From positions 1 to 35,804 of the IMG/VR virus record IMGVR_UViG_3300021963_008236: a stretch of DNA of 35,804 nucleotides; one strand, written 5' to 3'. Of this stretch, positions 18,438 to 27,452 are shown in pieces (position 1 is the stretch's first letter; the number at the start of each line of letters is the position of its first letter). The notes beneath the pieces were generated by a model. The model was not told the origin of the DNA. It searched no databases and saw nothing but the letters and a program-made list of their open reading frames with translations. The DNA comes from a virus. A program made the translations under genes and the position numbers.

Positions 18438-19013
18438 ATGGAAAAATTATACAAATTAATTAGTGATGTGCAGGCAAATCTTTTTGTACTTTTTCATAAG
18501 ACGTGGGTTTTTCATTGGAATGTGGTAGGTCCTGATTTTCAACAACTTCATACTCTTTTTGGGGAACAGTATGAAACTATGTTTGAAGAGATTGATCGCA
18601 TCAGCGAGCATATGAGATTTATGAATATACGTCCAATTGGAACTCTCACAAGAATGGTTGAAGTTGCAACAGTTGGTGAAGGATCAAATATTTCCCAAAT
18701 TGATGAAATGGGACAAAAGCAAATTATTTTGGGGAAACCAATTACAAAATCCGATGAGATGATCAAGCGTTTGATGGTTGATCATCTTACTATTATTGAA
18801 TTACTTACTTCTTTATCTGAGGAAGCAGAATCACAAAGGCAATATGCTACTGCAAGTATTTCTCAAGATTTGATGGAATCCCACGGTAAATTTGTTTGGA
18901 TGCTGAGAGCATTTGTAGATAAAACATCAAAATTATCTATTGAAGATTCTGAACAAACACCCATACCAGTTCCACAAGAACAATCAGTAGATTCGCAAGT
19001 ACCGGCACAATAA
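18438..19013 (+). CDS. Dps-family ferritin-like protein
   Basis: 191 residues. The ferroxidase region is well kept: LFHKTWVFHWNVVGPDFQQL (His26), LHTLF (His38) and MFEEIDRISEHM (Asp53, Glu57), which line up with the E. coli Dps metal ligands. Four helices span ~5-160; the last ~30 residues are a Pro/Gln-rich tail not usual for the family. Dps proteins form 12-subunit shells that store iron and protect DNA from peroxide. A late promoter suggests synthesis during assembly. Beside a porin of the iron-uptake type, it may handle iron or oxidative stress in the infected cell. A virion role is also possible. Confidence 0.9.
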   Translation: MEKLYKLISDVQANLFVLFHKTWVFHWNVVGPDFQQLHTLFGEQYETMFEEIDRISEHMRFMNIRPIGTLTRMVEVATVGEGSNISQIDEMGQKQIILGKPITKSDEMIKRLMVDHLTIIELLTSLSEEAESQRQYATASISQDLMESHGKFVWMLRAFVDKTSKLSIEDSEQTPIPVPQEQSVDSQVPAQ

Positions 19014-19032
19014 TTAATTGAATTGATAAAAA

Positions 19033-19293
19033 ATGGAAAACTTAAAAATTAGATGTAAGTCTTGCGGAAGTGAGATAGAAGGAAAGTCTGGAAAAACAGT
19101 TGCGTGTGGATGCCCTAATATGGCAACCATTCGTAATAATGAAAATATTGCGGCACTTGACTTATCGAAGGTTGTTATGATAAACTATATGAGTACCAAA
19201 GAAAAGTCTACTGTTCTTACGAATGAAGACCTTGCCTTCCAAGAAGCAAGGCGTCAGCGTAAAGTAAGACGACTTGATTTTGATGTCCGTTGA
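19033..19293 (+). CDS. Small zinc-ribbon-like protein
   Basis: 86 residues. The first 35 hold a CxxC...CxC set (IRCKSCGSEIEG and VACGCPN), consistent with a zinc ribbon. The rest is helical and ends very basic (EARRQRKVRRLDFDVR). It lies 19 bases after dps and is probably co-transcribed. No precise function is recognised. Confidence 0.7.
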   Translation: MENLKIRCKSCGSEIEGKSGKTVACGCPNMATIRNNENIAALDLSKVVMINYMSTKEKSTVLTNEDLAFQEARRQRKVRRLDFDVR

Positions 19294-19302
19294 GGACTTA
19301 TT

Positions 19303-19392
19303 GGAGAGACAAGCAGATTGGTGACTGCAACGCTCTTGAAAAGCGTCGAGGTGTTAAAGCCCTTAGGAGTTCGACCCTCCTTCTCTCCGCCA
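19303..19392 (+). tRNA. tRNA-Ser(TGA)
   Basis: Class II; GGAGAGA/TCTCTCC acceptor, stem ACGCT/AGCGT, loop CTTGAAA, long variable arm, encoded CCA. Confidence 0.95.
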
Positions 19393-19468
19393 CGGAATGT
19401 CGCCTAACTTGGTCATGGCACCTGCTTTGGGAGCAGGAATAATCTCGGTTCAAATCCGAGCATTCCGA
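19393..19468 (+). tRNA. tRNA-Pro(TGG), copy 2
   Basis: CGGAATG/CATTCCG acceptor, stem CCTGC/GCAGG, loop TTTGGGA. Starts right after the CCA of tRNA-Ser. A GCCAGT/ACTGGC hairpin follows. Confidence 0.94.
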
Positions 19469-19492
19469 TTGCCAGTTTTATTACTGGCACAC

Positions 19493-19521
19493 TTGACATA
19501 AAACTCAAATCACTCTATAAT
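19493..19521 (+). promoter_or_regulatory. Consensus sigma70 promoter
   Basis: TTGACA (19493-19498), 17 bases, TATAAT (19516-19521), 23 bases before the ATG at 19545. Confidence 0.9.
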
Positions 19522-19544
19522 AACAAGGTAAACAAATCAAAGCG

Positions 19545-19757
19545 ATGTCTCTGACTATCAAATTCAAGAAAGATATTAATACTCTTCGTGCCGCAGCGAA
19601 TGGTGATTTTTATCTTGATGTAAAGAATCCGAAACTTTACAAGAAAGTCCGTAAGTTCTATCAAAATGAAGGAGTTATTTTTTCTGATGACCCTCTTGAT
19701 AATTATGATATTCTAATCGATTATATCATTCAAGACCTTGAGACTGTTGAAGCATAA
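19545..19757 (+). CDS. Small protein of unknown function
   Basis: 70 residues, mixed charge, starting MSLTIKFKKDINTLRAAANG and ending IIQDLETVEA. No membrane segment or Cys. It is first in a two-gene early unit behind a consensus promoter; its TAA shares a base with the next ATG. Not recognised. Confidence 0.7.
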   Translation: MSLTIKFKKDINTLRAAANGDFYLDVKNPKLYKKVRKFYQNEGVIFSDDPLDNYDILIDYIIQDLETVEA

Positions 19758-20017
19758 TGATTCAATCTAAAGTTCTTCTTGAGAAAGAAGAGTATCGTTT
19801 CGTTGAGAAGGGTATTATTGAACTCAACGGAAAACCTGATTATCGTCTTCAGAAAAAACACTATTATACAAAAAAATGGAATGACATCTATTTGTTTGAT
19901 AATCAAATACAATGTTTGATTGCTATGGAAGATATTAATTATGTGAAATGGTTAGACACTGATAGAGTCCCTTGTTATGTGAAGGACTATGATGATGAAG
20001 ACACGGAGAGTCTCTAA
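19757..20017 (+). CDS. Small protein of unknown function
   Basis: 86 residues with several aromatic residues (HYYTKKWNDIYLFDN) and an acidic tail (DYDDEDTESL). Coupled to the gene before it by TAATG. The end of the gene overlaps the first of two 26-bp direct repeats. Not recognised. Confidence 0.68.
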   Translation: MIQSKVLLEKEEYRFVEKGIIELNGKPDYRLQKKHYYTKKWNDIYLFDNQIQCLIAMEDINYVKWLDTDRVPCYVKDYDDEDTESL

Positions 20018-20073
20018 AAGTACTGGTCGGTGATGAACCCCTTTAGTCACGGAGAGACTCTAAAAGTACTGGT
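20002..20073 (+). repeat. 26-bp direct repeat, two copies
   Basis: Copies at 20002-20027 and 20048-20073 differ at one base (CACGGAGAG, T or A, CTCTAAAAGTACTGGT). The first overlaps a gene end. They sit at the border of the sugar operon. Confidence 0.85.
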
Positions 20074-20130
20074 GGATCCAAAATGACCCCTCAATAGGTT
20101 TCCAATTTCCAGTCAAAGAATTGGTGGCGA

Positions 20131-20182
20131 GCCCAAAGACCCCAAAGACCCCAAAGAGGAGTTGCATAAACTCCTCTTTTTT
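20131..20182 (+). terminator. 9-bp tandem repeat leading into a strong terminator
   Basis: Three units of CCCAAAGA(C/G)-type repeat (20132-20157) run into AGAGGAGTT-GCATA-AACTCCTCT (20155-20177) and TTTTT. A CCAATT/AATTGG hairpin lies upstream. Separates the tRNA/accessory region from the sugar operon. Confidence 0.8.
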
Positions 20183-20190
20183 GCTATAAT
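20162..20190 (+). promoter_or_regulatory. Possible promoter of the sugar operon
   Basis: TTGCAT (20162-20167, in the terminator loop), 17 bases, TATAAT (20185-20190); ATG of gmd at 20211. The -35 match is partial. Confidence 0.5.
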
Positions 20191-20210
20191 AATATAAAAT
20201 ACTTTGTCAT

Positions 20211-21212
20211 ATGAAAGTTGCTTTAATTTCAGGAATTTCGGGTCAAGATGGATCATATCTTGCTGAACTTCTCATAGAAAAAGGATATGAGGTTCATGGT
20301 ATTATTCGTCGTGCCTCTCAAATCAATACGCAAAGAATTGATCACATTTATAATCAAATCAAGTTGCATTATGGTGATTTGACTGATTCTACAAATCTTG
20401 TAAGAATAATTCAGCAAGTTCAACCGGATGAAATTTATAATCTTGGTGCTCAGAGTCATGTAAAAGTATCTTTTGAGATTCCTGAATATACTGGTCAAGT
20501 GGATGCTCTCGGAACTCTTCGTATTCTTGAGGCAGTTCGTCTTCTTGGTATGGAGAATAAAACCCGAATCTATCAGGCATCTACTTCTGAGATGTTTGGT
20601 AAAGTTCAAGAGATTCCTCAAAAAGAAACCACACCTTTTTATCCTCGTTCACCTTATGGAGTTGCCAAATTATATGGATACTGGATTGTCAAAAACTACC
20701 GAGAGTCTTACGGATTACATGCATCTTCTGGAATTCTTTTCAATCACGAATCCCCTAGAAGAGGAGAAACTTTTGTCACAAGAAAAATCACTAGAGGATT
20801 ATCACGCATTTCAGTTGGGGAACAAGATATATTATATCTCGGCAACCTAAATGCAAAACGTGACTGGGGACACGCTAGGGACTTCGTAGAGGCGATGTGG
20901 TTGATGTTGCAGCAAGATGAACCTGATGACTATGTAATTGCCACAGGAGAGCAGTACTCGGTGCGTGAGTTTGTTGAGGAAGCAGCACCTTATTTTGGTA
21001 TGAAGATTGAATGGATGGGTGAAGGTCTTGATGAGGTAGGATATGATTGGAATACTAAAAAAGCAGTCATTAAAGTTGACTCTAAATACTTCAGACCTGC
21101 TGAAGTAGAGACTTTGTTAGGTGATGCCTCTAAGGCAAAGAAAAAACTAGGTTGGGAACCTAAAATTTCATTTAAACAATTAGTTGAGGATATGTGCATT
21201 TATGGACAATAG
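20211..21212 (+). CDS. gmd: GDP-mannose 4,6-dehydratase
   Basis: 333 residues. Short-chain dehydratase with the NADP-binding [10 protein letters not shown] (residues 8-17), catalytic STSEMFG (124-130) and YGVAK (Tyr149, Lys153), and the family features [16 protein letters not shown] and [20 protein letters not shown]. It turns GDP-D-mannose into GDP-4-keto-6-deoxymannose, the first step to GDP-L-fucose. It opens the sugar operon; the methyltransferase and GDP-fucose synthase that follow use its product or a relative. The host would supply GDP-mannose. The full length is normal. Confidence 0.96.
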   Translation: MKVALISGISGQDGSYLAELLIEKGYEVHGIIRRASQINTQRIDHIYNQIKLHYGDLTDSTNLVRIIQQVQPDEIYNLGAQSHVKVSFEIPEYTGQVDALGTLRILEAVRLLGMENKTRIYQASTSEMFGKVQEIPQKETTPFYPRSPYGVAKLYGYWIVKNYRESYGLHASSGILFNHESPRRGETFVTRKITRGLSRISVGEQDILYLGNLNAKRDWGHARDFVEAMWLMLQQDEPDDYVIATGEQYSVREFVEEAAPYFGMKIEWMGEGLDEVGYDWNTKKAVIKVDSKYFRPAEVETLLGDASKAKKKLGWEPKISFKQLVEDMCIYGQ

Positions 21213-22452
21213 TATGTTTCATAAAATAGAAAAATGTAGAGTCTGTGGTAACAAACATTATTCCACAGTTTTAGATCTAGGAAATCAATATCTATCGGGA
21301 ATTTTTCCCAAATCTGTAGATCTCGATATGTACCGTGGACCTTTAAAACTTGTTAAGTGTGATGAACTAACGGGTGGATGTGGGCACGTTCAATTAGAGC
21401 ATACCTTTGATCTTCCTACGATGTATGGGGAAGAATATGGATATCGTTCTGGATTAAATGCCAGTATGGTAAAACATCTAAAATCTAAGTGTGAAAAAAT
21501 TTCTAATTTTCTTGATCTAAAAGAAAATGATATTGTAATTGATATTGCTGGAAATGATGGAACATTCCTTGGATTCTTTTCATCAGAATTAAAACTGGTA
21601 AGTATTGATCCAACTTCTAAAAAGTTTTCAAAGTATTTCAAAGAACATGTAGATTATATTGCAGACTTTTTTACTGAAAAAACTTTTAGGAAATTTTTTG
21701 GAACTAATAATGCAAAGTTAGTAACTTCATTTTCAATGTTCTATGACTTGGAAGATCCTTGTCAGTTTGCTAAAGAAGTTAATTCTATTTTAGATCCTGA
21801 AGATGGTATTTGGGTTTTGGAGCAGAGTTATATGCCTGAGATGCTTCGTGCAAATTCTTTTGATACCGTATGCCATGAGCATCTATCATATTATGGAATG
21901 CGACAACTAAAATACATCATGGATCAGGCAGGATTTAAGATTATTGATTTTGAATTTAATGATGTAAATGGTGGAAGTATTTCACTTGTAGTTGCTAATA
22001 AAAATAGTAAATATGAAGAAGCAACTGAAATGTTAAATGATCTTCTTCAGGAAGAATTGGACCGTAAACTCAACACTACCGAACCTTGGGATGATTTTTC
22101 TTTCCGTATTGAAGAATGTAGAATTAAGTTTTGGGAACTCATTAACAAGTGTAAAGAGGGTGGATTAAAAATTGCTGCCCTTGGAGCTAGTACAAAGGGT
22201 AATGTAACACTTCAAACTTGGGGCGTTACTGGTGATGACATTACTGTTGTTGGTGAAGTTAACCCTGATAAAGACGGATCATTTACACCAGGAACTTGGA
22301 TACCAATTAAAAATGAAGATTCTGTAATTGAGGAATATGATGTCTTTGTAGTTCTTCCTTGGCACTTTAAAAATTTCTTTATTAATAGTCCAAAGTTCAA
22401 AGGGAAAAAATTATTGTTCCCACTACCAAATGCTGAAATTGTAATTCCTTGA
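21202..22452 (+). CDS. NDP-sugar C-methyltransferase-type protein
   Basis: 416 residues from the ATG at 21202, chosen for a GAGGA Shine-Dalgarno 11 bases upstream; an ATG at 21214, just after the gmd stop, is the alternative. Three domains as in Methyltransf_13/11/14 sugar C-methyltransferases: a zinc-binding N-terminus (CRVCG...CGHVQ), a SAM-binding core ([14 protein letters not shown]), the conserved [10 protein letters not shown], and a C-terminal NAD-like domain ([16 protein letters not shown]). Such enzymes add a methyl to a 4-keto-deoxysugar. Next to gmd, the likely substrate is GDP-4-keto-6-deoxymannose or a derivative, giving a branched sugar; this is inference. Confidence 0.88.
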   Translation: MDNSMFHKIEKCRVCGNKHYSTVLDLGNQYLSGIFPKSVDLDMYRGPLKLVKCDELTGGCGHVQLEHTFDLPTMYGEEYGYRSGLNASMVKHLKSKCEKISNFLDLKENDIVIDIAGNDGTFLGFFSSELKLVSIDPTSKKFSKYFKEHVDYIADFFTEKTFRKFFGTNNAKLVTSFSMFYDLEDPCQFAKEVNSILDPEDGIWVLEQSYMPEMLRANSFDTVCHEHLSYYGMRQLKYIMDQAGFKIIDFEFNDVNGGSISLVVANKNSKYEEATEMLNDLLQEELDRKLNTTEPWDDFSFRIEECRIKFWELINKCKEGGLKIAALGASTKGNVTLQTWGVTGDDITVVGEVNPDKDGSFTPGTWIPIKNEDSVIEEYDVFVVLPWHFKNFFINSPKFKGKKLLFPLPNAEIVIP

Positions 22453-22456
22453 TATC

Positions 22457-23392
22457 ATGAAAAAAGACTCTAAAATATTTGTTGCAGGTCACAGAGGACT
22501 TGTTGGATCTGCCATTGTGAGAAACTTAAAAGAAAATGGATATACAAATATTGTTACTAAAACTCGTCAAGAGTTGGATCTTTTAAATCAAAAAGATGTT
22601 CTTGATTTTTTTGAAGATCAAAAACCAGAGTATGTTTTTGATGCAGCTGCCCGTGTTGGTGGTATCTATGCAAATGACACATTCTCTGGAGATTTTATCT
22701 ACGAGAACATACAAATTCAAACTAATTTAATTAATAGTTCTTATAGATCTGGTGTTGAAAAGTTTTTATTTCTTGGATCAGTTTGCATCTATCCTAAGTT
22801 TGCTGAAGTTCCAGTTAAAGAAGAATCATTATTGACTGGTCATCTTGAACCAACTAATGATGCATATGCAATTGCTAAAATTTCTGGAATTAAAATGCTC
22901 CAGGCATATCGTAAGCAATATGGATTTAAATCTGTGTCACTTATGCCGTCAAATCTTTATGGTCCTGGCGATAATTTTCATCCGGAAAATGGGCATGTTA
23001 TTCCTGCAATTATGAACAAATTTAATAATTCAAATGGTAAGTTTGTAACTTTCTGGGGTGATGGAACTCCAATGCGTGAGTTTCTTTATTCGGATGATCT
23101 TGCAGATGCCTGCTTATTTGCAATGGAACATTTTGAAAATGCTGAACTCATTAATGTTGGTTCTGGTGAAAATGTAACAATTCAAAATCTTGCAAATATA
23201 ATTGCCGGCATTGTTAGGTATACTGGAGACATTGAATGGGATACAACACGACCAAATGGAACTCCCAATCGTCCATTAGACTATTCTAAAATGACTGAAC
23301 TTGGATGGAATCCGAAGCATAATCTTTATGAGGGACTGCAGAAAACTTACAGATGGTTCATTGAAAATACTTATTACGATAGTTGTAAATGA
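22457..23392 (+). CDS. fcl: GDP-L-fucose synthase
   Basis: 311 residues. NADP-binding GHRGLVGSAI (11-20), FDAAARVGGI, catalytic GSVCIYP (Ser108, Cys110) and YAIAK (Tyr137, Lys141), then SLMPSNLYGPGDNF and a substrate-binding RPNGTPNRPLD. It carries out the epimerisation and reduction that finish GDP-L-fucose from the gmd product. Its TGA overlaps the next ATG (ATGA). Together with gmd it gives the phage its own GDP-fucose supply, used by the GT11 enzyme later in the operon. Confidence 0.96.
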   Translation: MKKDSKIFVAGHRGLVGSAIVRNLKENGYTNIVTKTRQELDLLNQKDVLDFFEDQKPEYVFDAAARVGGIYANDTFSGDFIYENIQIQTNLINSSYRSGVEKFLFLGSVCIYPKFAEVPVKEESLLTGHLEPTNDAYAIAKISGIKMLQAYRKQYGFKSVSLMPSNLYGPGDNFHPENGHVIPAIMNKFNNSNGKFVTFWGDGTPMREFLYSDDLADACLFAMEHFENAELINVGSGENVTIQNLANIIAGIVRYTGDIEWDTTRPNGTPNRPLDYSKMTELGWNPKHNLYEGLQKTYRWFIENTYYDSCK

Positions 23393-24354
23393 AATATTCT
23401 AAAGTAATTATTTGGGGACACCCGTTATATTCTCATACTCATTCATATGTTCATGAAGCATATTATAGAGCATTTAAAAGTTTGGGATATGATGTCTATT
23501 GGTTTCATGACGATGATTATCCAGAAGACTTTGATTATACAAATTGTCTGTTTATTGGTGAGGGATTTTCAGATAAAAAAATTCCCATTAATGGCACAAG
23601 TTGTTACTTAATCATGTATTGCCCATCACCAATTAAATATCAAGGTGCTGGGAGATATATTGATATTAGAATGTCTGCAGTTAATTTTAAAGATCATATT
23701 CAAGAATATTCTCTAGATAAAAATACAGCAACTAAGATTGGACCTGCTTGTTATTTTGTTTCCAAAACACTTGAAAAAATTAAAGTTAAAAATGATTATG
23801 TGGATTATGAAATGGATGATTATGATAAGGTATACATTGCTTGGGCGACAAATCTTCTTCCTGATGAATTTGAGGAAGGAGACATTTATTTAGAAAGAGA
23901 AAATGCAATTTATTTCTTCGGAACCATTTCTGCTCATGGAGTATGTGAAAACTATTCCAATTGGCAACCATTCTTAAAAGCATGTGGCGACAATCAAATC
24001 AAATTCATTCACAATGACCCTTGGCAAAATCCTGTGTCCATGTGTGATGTAATTATCAATACGCAAAAATCAATTTTAGGTATTGATATTCGTGGTCCAG
24101 AGCATTTAAAACAGGAATTATTAACTTGCAGAGTATTTAAAAACATTAGTTATGGTCATTTAGGATTGACAAATTCAAAAGCAGTATATGCCGAACTTGA
24201 GGGAAATTGTATTTACAATGAAAATATTGAAGATCTATTTTATGATGGTATGAAGAATAGGAACAATTATAAATTAATATCTGATGGCATGAAGTTTGTC
24301 CAAGAGAACCATACATATATAAATCGAGTAAACACTTTATTATCAATTCTATGA
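23389..24354 (+). CDS. Probable glycosyltransferase (GT-B-like)
   Basis: 321 residues. It starts with a beta strand and loop typical of GT-B enzymes (KVIIWGHPLYSHTHSYVHEA, then YRAFKSLGYDVYWF). The C-terminus ends VQENHTYINRVNTLLSIL, like CgeB-type glycosyltransferases. A central IDIRGPEHLKQELLTCRVFK may be the donor-binding region. It overlaps both neighbours by ATGA, so it is firmly in the sugar operon. The family is a weak call; donor and acceptor are unknown. Confidence 0.65.
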   Translation: MKYSKVIIWGHPLYSHTHSYVHEAYYRAFKSLGYDVYWFHDDDYPEDFDYTNCLFIGEGFSDKKIPINGTSCYLIMYCPSPIKYQGAGRYIDIRMSAVNFKDHIQEYSLDKNTATKIGPACYFVSKTLEKIKVKNDYVDYEMDDYDKVYIAWATNLLPDEFEEGDIYLERENAIYFFGTISAHGVCENYSNWQPFLKACGDNQIKFIHNDPWQNPVSMCDVIINTQKSILGIDIRGPEHLKQELLTCRVFKNISYGHLGLTNSKAVYAELEGNCIYNENIEDLFYDGMKNRNNYKLISDGMKFVQENHTYINRVNTLLSIL

Positions 24355-25124
24355 CAACTAACGTAACAAATATTGGCATTATGATGAGTTGCTTTGATGA
24401 AGTCGAAGCAGTATCATTTGCAATACAAGAATTGCGAAAATTTTATCCAGAAAATAAAATTTATATTTTTAATGAAAGTAATGAAGATTATAGTTTTTTA
24501 CTTAAGGATGATAGTAATATAAAAATAAAAAATGATAAAGACACGATGAGTTTTTATTATCAAAACACTATGCATAATGTTTATTTACTTCCAGAATTTC
24601 AATCAAAAATTCAAGATGCTCTTTTAACTTTTCTAAGTAGAGTACATCAAACTATTGAATATTCTCGGAGTGAATATTTGTTATTAATGGATCCTGATGT
24701 CTTAATAAGAGGTCAATTAAATATACCATCAAATATCAATCTTTTAGGTTCTCTAAGAAATAGGGGAGTTCCATTGCCAACAAAAAAAATATTACAGGAG
24801 ATAGAAGGTGCTATAATTGTAGATGAATGGGGAGCAACACCAGCAATATTTAAAGTAGAAACCTTCATTAAAGCGTACAATAAATTTATTTCTATTCCTA
24901 ATCTTTTACAAAAATTTACTCAATCATGGTATGCTTTTTATGCTCATGATATAATCATACCAATGCTATTTGCCCTTATAGGGGAAAGAGAACACTTAAA
25001 TGCCGATTTTACTGAATGTAATACTGACATTGATTGGCAAACAAATAATAAAAAATTAGTTCATCATTACAAAAAGTACTATAATGATGTTGAAACCAAA
25101 TTTCCATATTTCAAAGAGGTATAA
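24351..25124 (+). CDS. Probable GT-A glycosyltransferase
   Basis: 257 residues. An N-terminal strand (NIGIMMSCFDEVEAV) is followed by EYLLLMDPDVLIRG, whose DPD is a DxD-type metal and nucleotide-sugar site. A DEWGATPAIFKVETF stretch and a C-terminal HH motif follow, as in GT-A enzymes. Coupled to the preceding gene by ATGA. Strongly AT-rich with Asn, Ile and Lys bias, like the next four genes. Donor unknown. Confidence 0.7.
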   Translation: MTTNVTNIGIMMSCFDEVEAVSFAIQELRKFYPENKIYIFNESNEDYSFLLKDDSNIKIKNDKDTMSFYYQNTMHNVYLLPEFQSKIQDALLTFLSRVHQTIEYSRSEYLLLMDPDVLIRGQLNIPSNINLLGSLRNRGVPLPTKKILQEIEGAIIVDEWGATPAIFKVETFIKAYNKFISIPNLLQKFTQSWYAFYAHDIIIPMLFALIGEREHLNADFTECNTDIDWQTNNKKLVHHYKKYYNDVETKFPYFKEV

Positions 25125-25130
25125 AATATT

Positions 25131-26681
25131 ATGAATGTCTTTATAATCAATCACTCCATAGAAAATTGTGGAGTCTATCAGTATGGAAAAAGATTTGGAA
25201 ATATCGCATCCAAATCTAAAAAATATAATTTCATGTATCATGAAATGAATTCTCAGGAAGAACTTAAAAGTTCTTATGAAGATCATAAACCCGAAGCAAT
25301 TATTTACAATTACCTGGGTGGAACAATGCCTTGGGTGACTCCGCAATTAGTTCAGAAGTATAGAGATCTTGGAGTTAAACAATATTTAATTGTTCATAAT
25401 GTAGGATATGCCACATTCTTTGATTATTATTTACACCAAGATCCTTATCATAAAAATGTTGACAGTAATAACTTTGCATTAGCAAGACCTTTATTTGATT
25501 ATCAATCACCTAAAATAGAAAGGAATGATGATACTTTACATGTAGGATCTTTTGGATTTGGATTTAGAATAAAATACTTTGATGAAATTTGTAGAATTGT
25601 AAATGAACAACTTTCTGATAAAAAAGTTCAAATCAATTTACATTTAACATCTTCTCATTTCTGTCCTGATGCAAATGACATTTCTGCTATCAAGCAAGAT
25701 TGTTTGAATTGTATCACTCATGATAATATTAAATTAAATATGACTCATGATTTTTTGACTGATAATGAAATGTTAGATTTTCTTGCTAAAAATGATTTAA
25801 ATATTTTCTTCTATGAAAAATACGAGAATTATTATAATGGCATTTCTTCTACAATAGATTATGCACTTTCTGTTAAAAAACCATTAGCAATTTGTGAAAG
25901 TAACATGTTCGCTCACATTTGGGATGTTCAACCTTCCATTTGTGTAGAAAATAATTCTTTGTCATCAATCATTGAAAATGGATTTTCTCCTCTAGAAGAA
26001 AAGTATAATTTATGGACAAATGAAAAGTTTATAGATATCTTAGATCAAATTATAGAAAAAACAACTGAAGTTATTATGCCCCAATTTAATTCTGATGCAA
26101 AGCAAGATCAATTTGCTGCAAATATTTTAAACTTTAAAAAAGATGGTTATTGCGTAGATATTGGGAGTTGTAACTCAATCACTTCAAATAATACTTATTA
26201 TTTTCAAAATGATAATTGGACATCAATTAGTGTAGAAATTGAAAGTTTATATAATGAAAGTTATTCCAGTAGAAAAAATGGAGTTCATCTAAATGAAAAT
26301 GCTTTGGAGGTTGACTATAAAAAACAATTTGAGGAATATGAATTTCCAAAAAGTATAGATTATCTTTCTCTAGATGTTGATACTCTAAGTTTGGATGTTC
26401 TTAAACTTTTACCTTTGGATGAGTATAGATTTAAAGTAATTACGATTGAGCATGACGGATACCTTTATGGTGATACGTATAGAGAACCTCAGAGGGGTAT
26501 TCTTAATTCTCATGGATATCTTCTAGTTTGTTCAAATGTTTATGTTGAACAACCTGGATATGAAGGAAAGGAATATCCATTTGAAGATTGGTGGATTGAC
26601 CCATCAGAATTTGATAATGATTTGATTGAAAGACTAAAATGTGATAGCACACTTCCATCGGTAATTATTTCTAAATTCTGA
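25131..26681 (+). CDS. Two-domain protein: GT-B-like domain fused to FkbM-like domain
   Basis: 516 residues. The first ~310 resemble a GT-B enzyme (IINHSIENCGVYQYGKRFGN, HNVGYATFF, HVGSFGFGFRIK, and SSTIDYALSVKKPLAICESN as the donor-side helix). The last ~190 look like an FkbM-type methyltransferase: a motif-I-like YCVDIGSCNSITSNNTYYF, then DYLSLDVDTLSLDVL and ITIEHDGYLYGD. Motif I lacks the usual GxxxG glycines, so SAM binding may be altered. A fused pair would add and methylate a sugar in one step. The fusion is inferred from one open frame. Confidence 0.65.
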   Translation: MNVFIINHSIENCGVYQYGKRFGNIASKSKKYNFMYHEMNSQEELKSSYEDHKPEAIIYNYLGGTMPWVTPQLVQKYRDLGVKQYLIVHNVGYATFFDYYLHQDPYHKNVDSNNFALARPLFDYQSPKIERNDDTLHVGSFGFGFRIKYFDEICRIVNEQLSDKKVQINLHLTSSHFCPDANDISAIKQDCLNCITHDNIKLNMTHDFLTDNEMLDFLAKNDLNIFFYEKYENYYNGISSTIDYALSVKKPLAICESNMFAHIWDVQPSICVENNSLSSIIENGFSPLEEKYNLWTNEKFIDILDQIIEKTTEVIMPQFNSDAKQDQFAANILNFKKDGYCVDIGSCNSITSNNTYYFQNDNWTSISVEIESLYNESYSSRKNGVHLNENALEVDYKKQFEEYEFPKSIDYLSLDVDTLSLDVLKLLPLDEYRFKVITIEHDGYLYGDTYREPQRGILNSHGYLLVCSNVYVEQPGYEGKEYPFEDWWIDPSEFDNDLIERLKCDSTLPSVIISKF

Positions 26682-26726
26682 TAATTTACCTAATATTATA
26701 AATCAAAAATAAACAAAAATTAAACT

Positions 26727-27452
26727 ATGAAAACAGAAATTACTCATTTAAATAAAAAAATAATTATAAACTTACATGAAAATGAAAATGAAACAGTATC
26801 ATCAACAATAAGTAGAACTGGTAACTTTTTTGAAATAAATTTTTTAGATTTTGTAAGAAATAATTTTAAAAAACAAAAAACAATTATTGATATTGGGGCA
26901 AACATTGGTAATCATTCTTTGTTTTTTTCGGAATTTTTAGAACATGATGAAATAATTTGTTTTGAACCTTTTGAAAAAAATGTTGAGTTACTTAAACTTA
27001 ATTTAATAGGTAAAAATTGTAAGATTATGGATTACGCACTTAGCGATTCTAATTCTGAAAAAATCTTATATAATAGTGAAGCAATTAATTTTGGTGGGTT
27101 TTCGTTACATTCATATGATGGAAGTAAGGGTGAAAATAAATCATTTATTGTTAAAGACAAAGTAGTTGCTAAAACTTTGGATAGTTTAAATCTAACTAAT
27201 ATTACCATGATTAAAATAGATGTTGAAGGTCATGAAAACTCAGTTTTAAGTGGAGGTATTGAGACAATAAAAAGAAATAATCCTATAATATTCATTGAGA
27301 ATTTAAGTCATGGTTACCCTCACTTATTTCACGATTCTCAATTTGATGAATTTTTTAAAGAAATAAATTATGTTAGAAAACATAAGGACATTATGAGTAG
27401 TTGTATGGATTTGTGGATTCCAAAATCGATGGAATTACCGAATGGAAAATAA
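26727..27452 (+). CDS. FkbM-family methyltransferase
   Basis: 241 residues with canonical FkbM motifs: TIIDIGANIGNHSLFFSEFL (SAM motif I), IICFEPFEKNVELLKLNL and MIKIDVEGHENSVLSGG. These enzymes O-methylate sugars or peptide hydroxyls; in this operon a glycan O-methylation is likely. TATAAATC (7 of 8 late bases) lies 21 bases upstream. The end overlaps the next gene by 11 bases. Confidence 0.9.
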   Translation: MKTEITHLNKKIIINLHENENETVSSTISRTGNFFEINFLDFVRNNFKKQKTIIDIGANIGNHSLFFSEFLEHDEIICFEPFEKNVELLKLNLIGKNCKIMDYALSDSNSEKILYNSEAINFGGFSLHSYDGSKGENKSFIVKDKVVAKTLDSLNLTNITMIKIDVEGHENSVLSGGIETIKRNNPIIFIENLSHGYPHLFHDSQFDEFFKEINYVRKHKDIMSSCMDLWIPKSMELPNGK

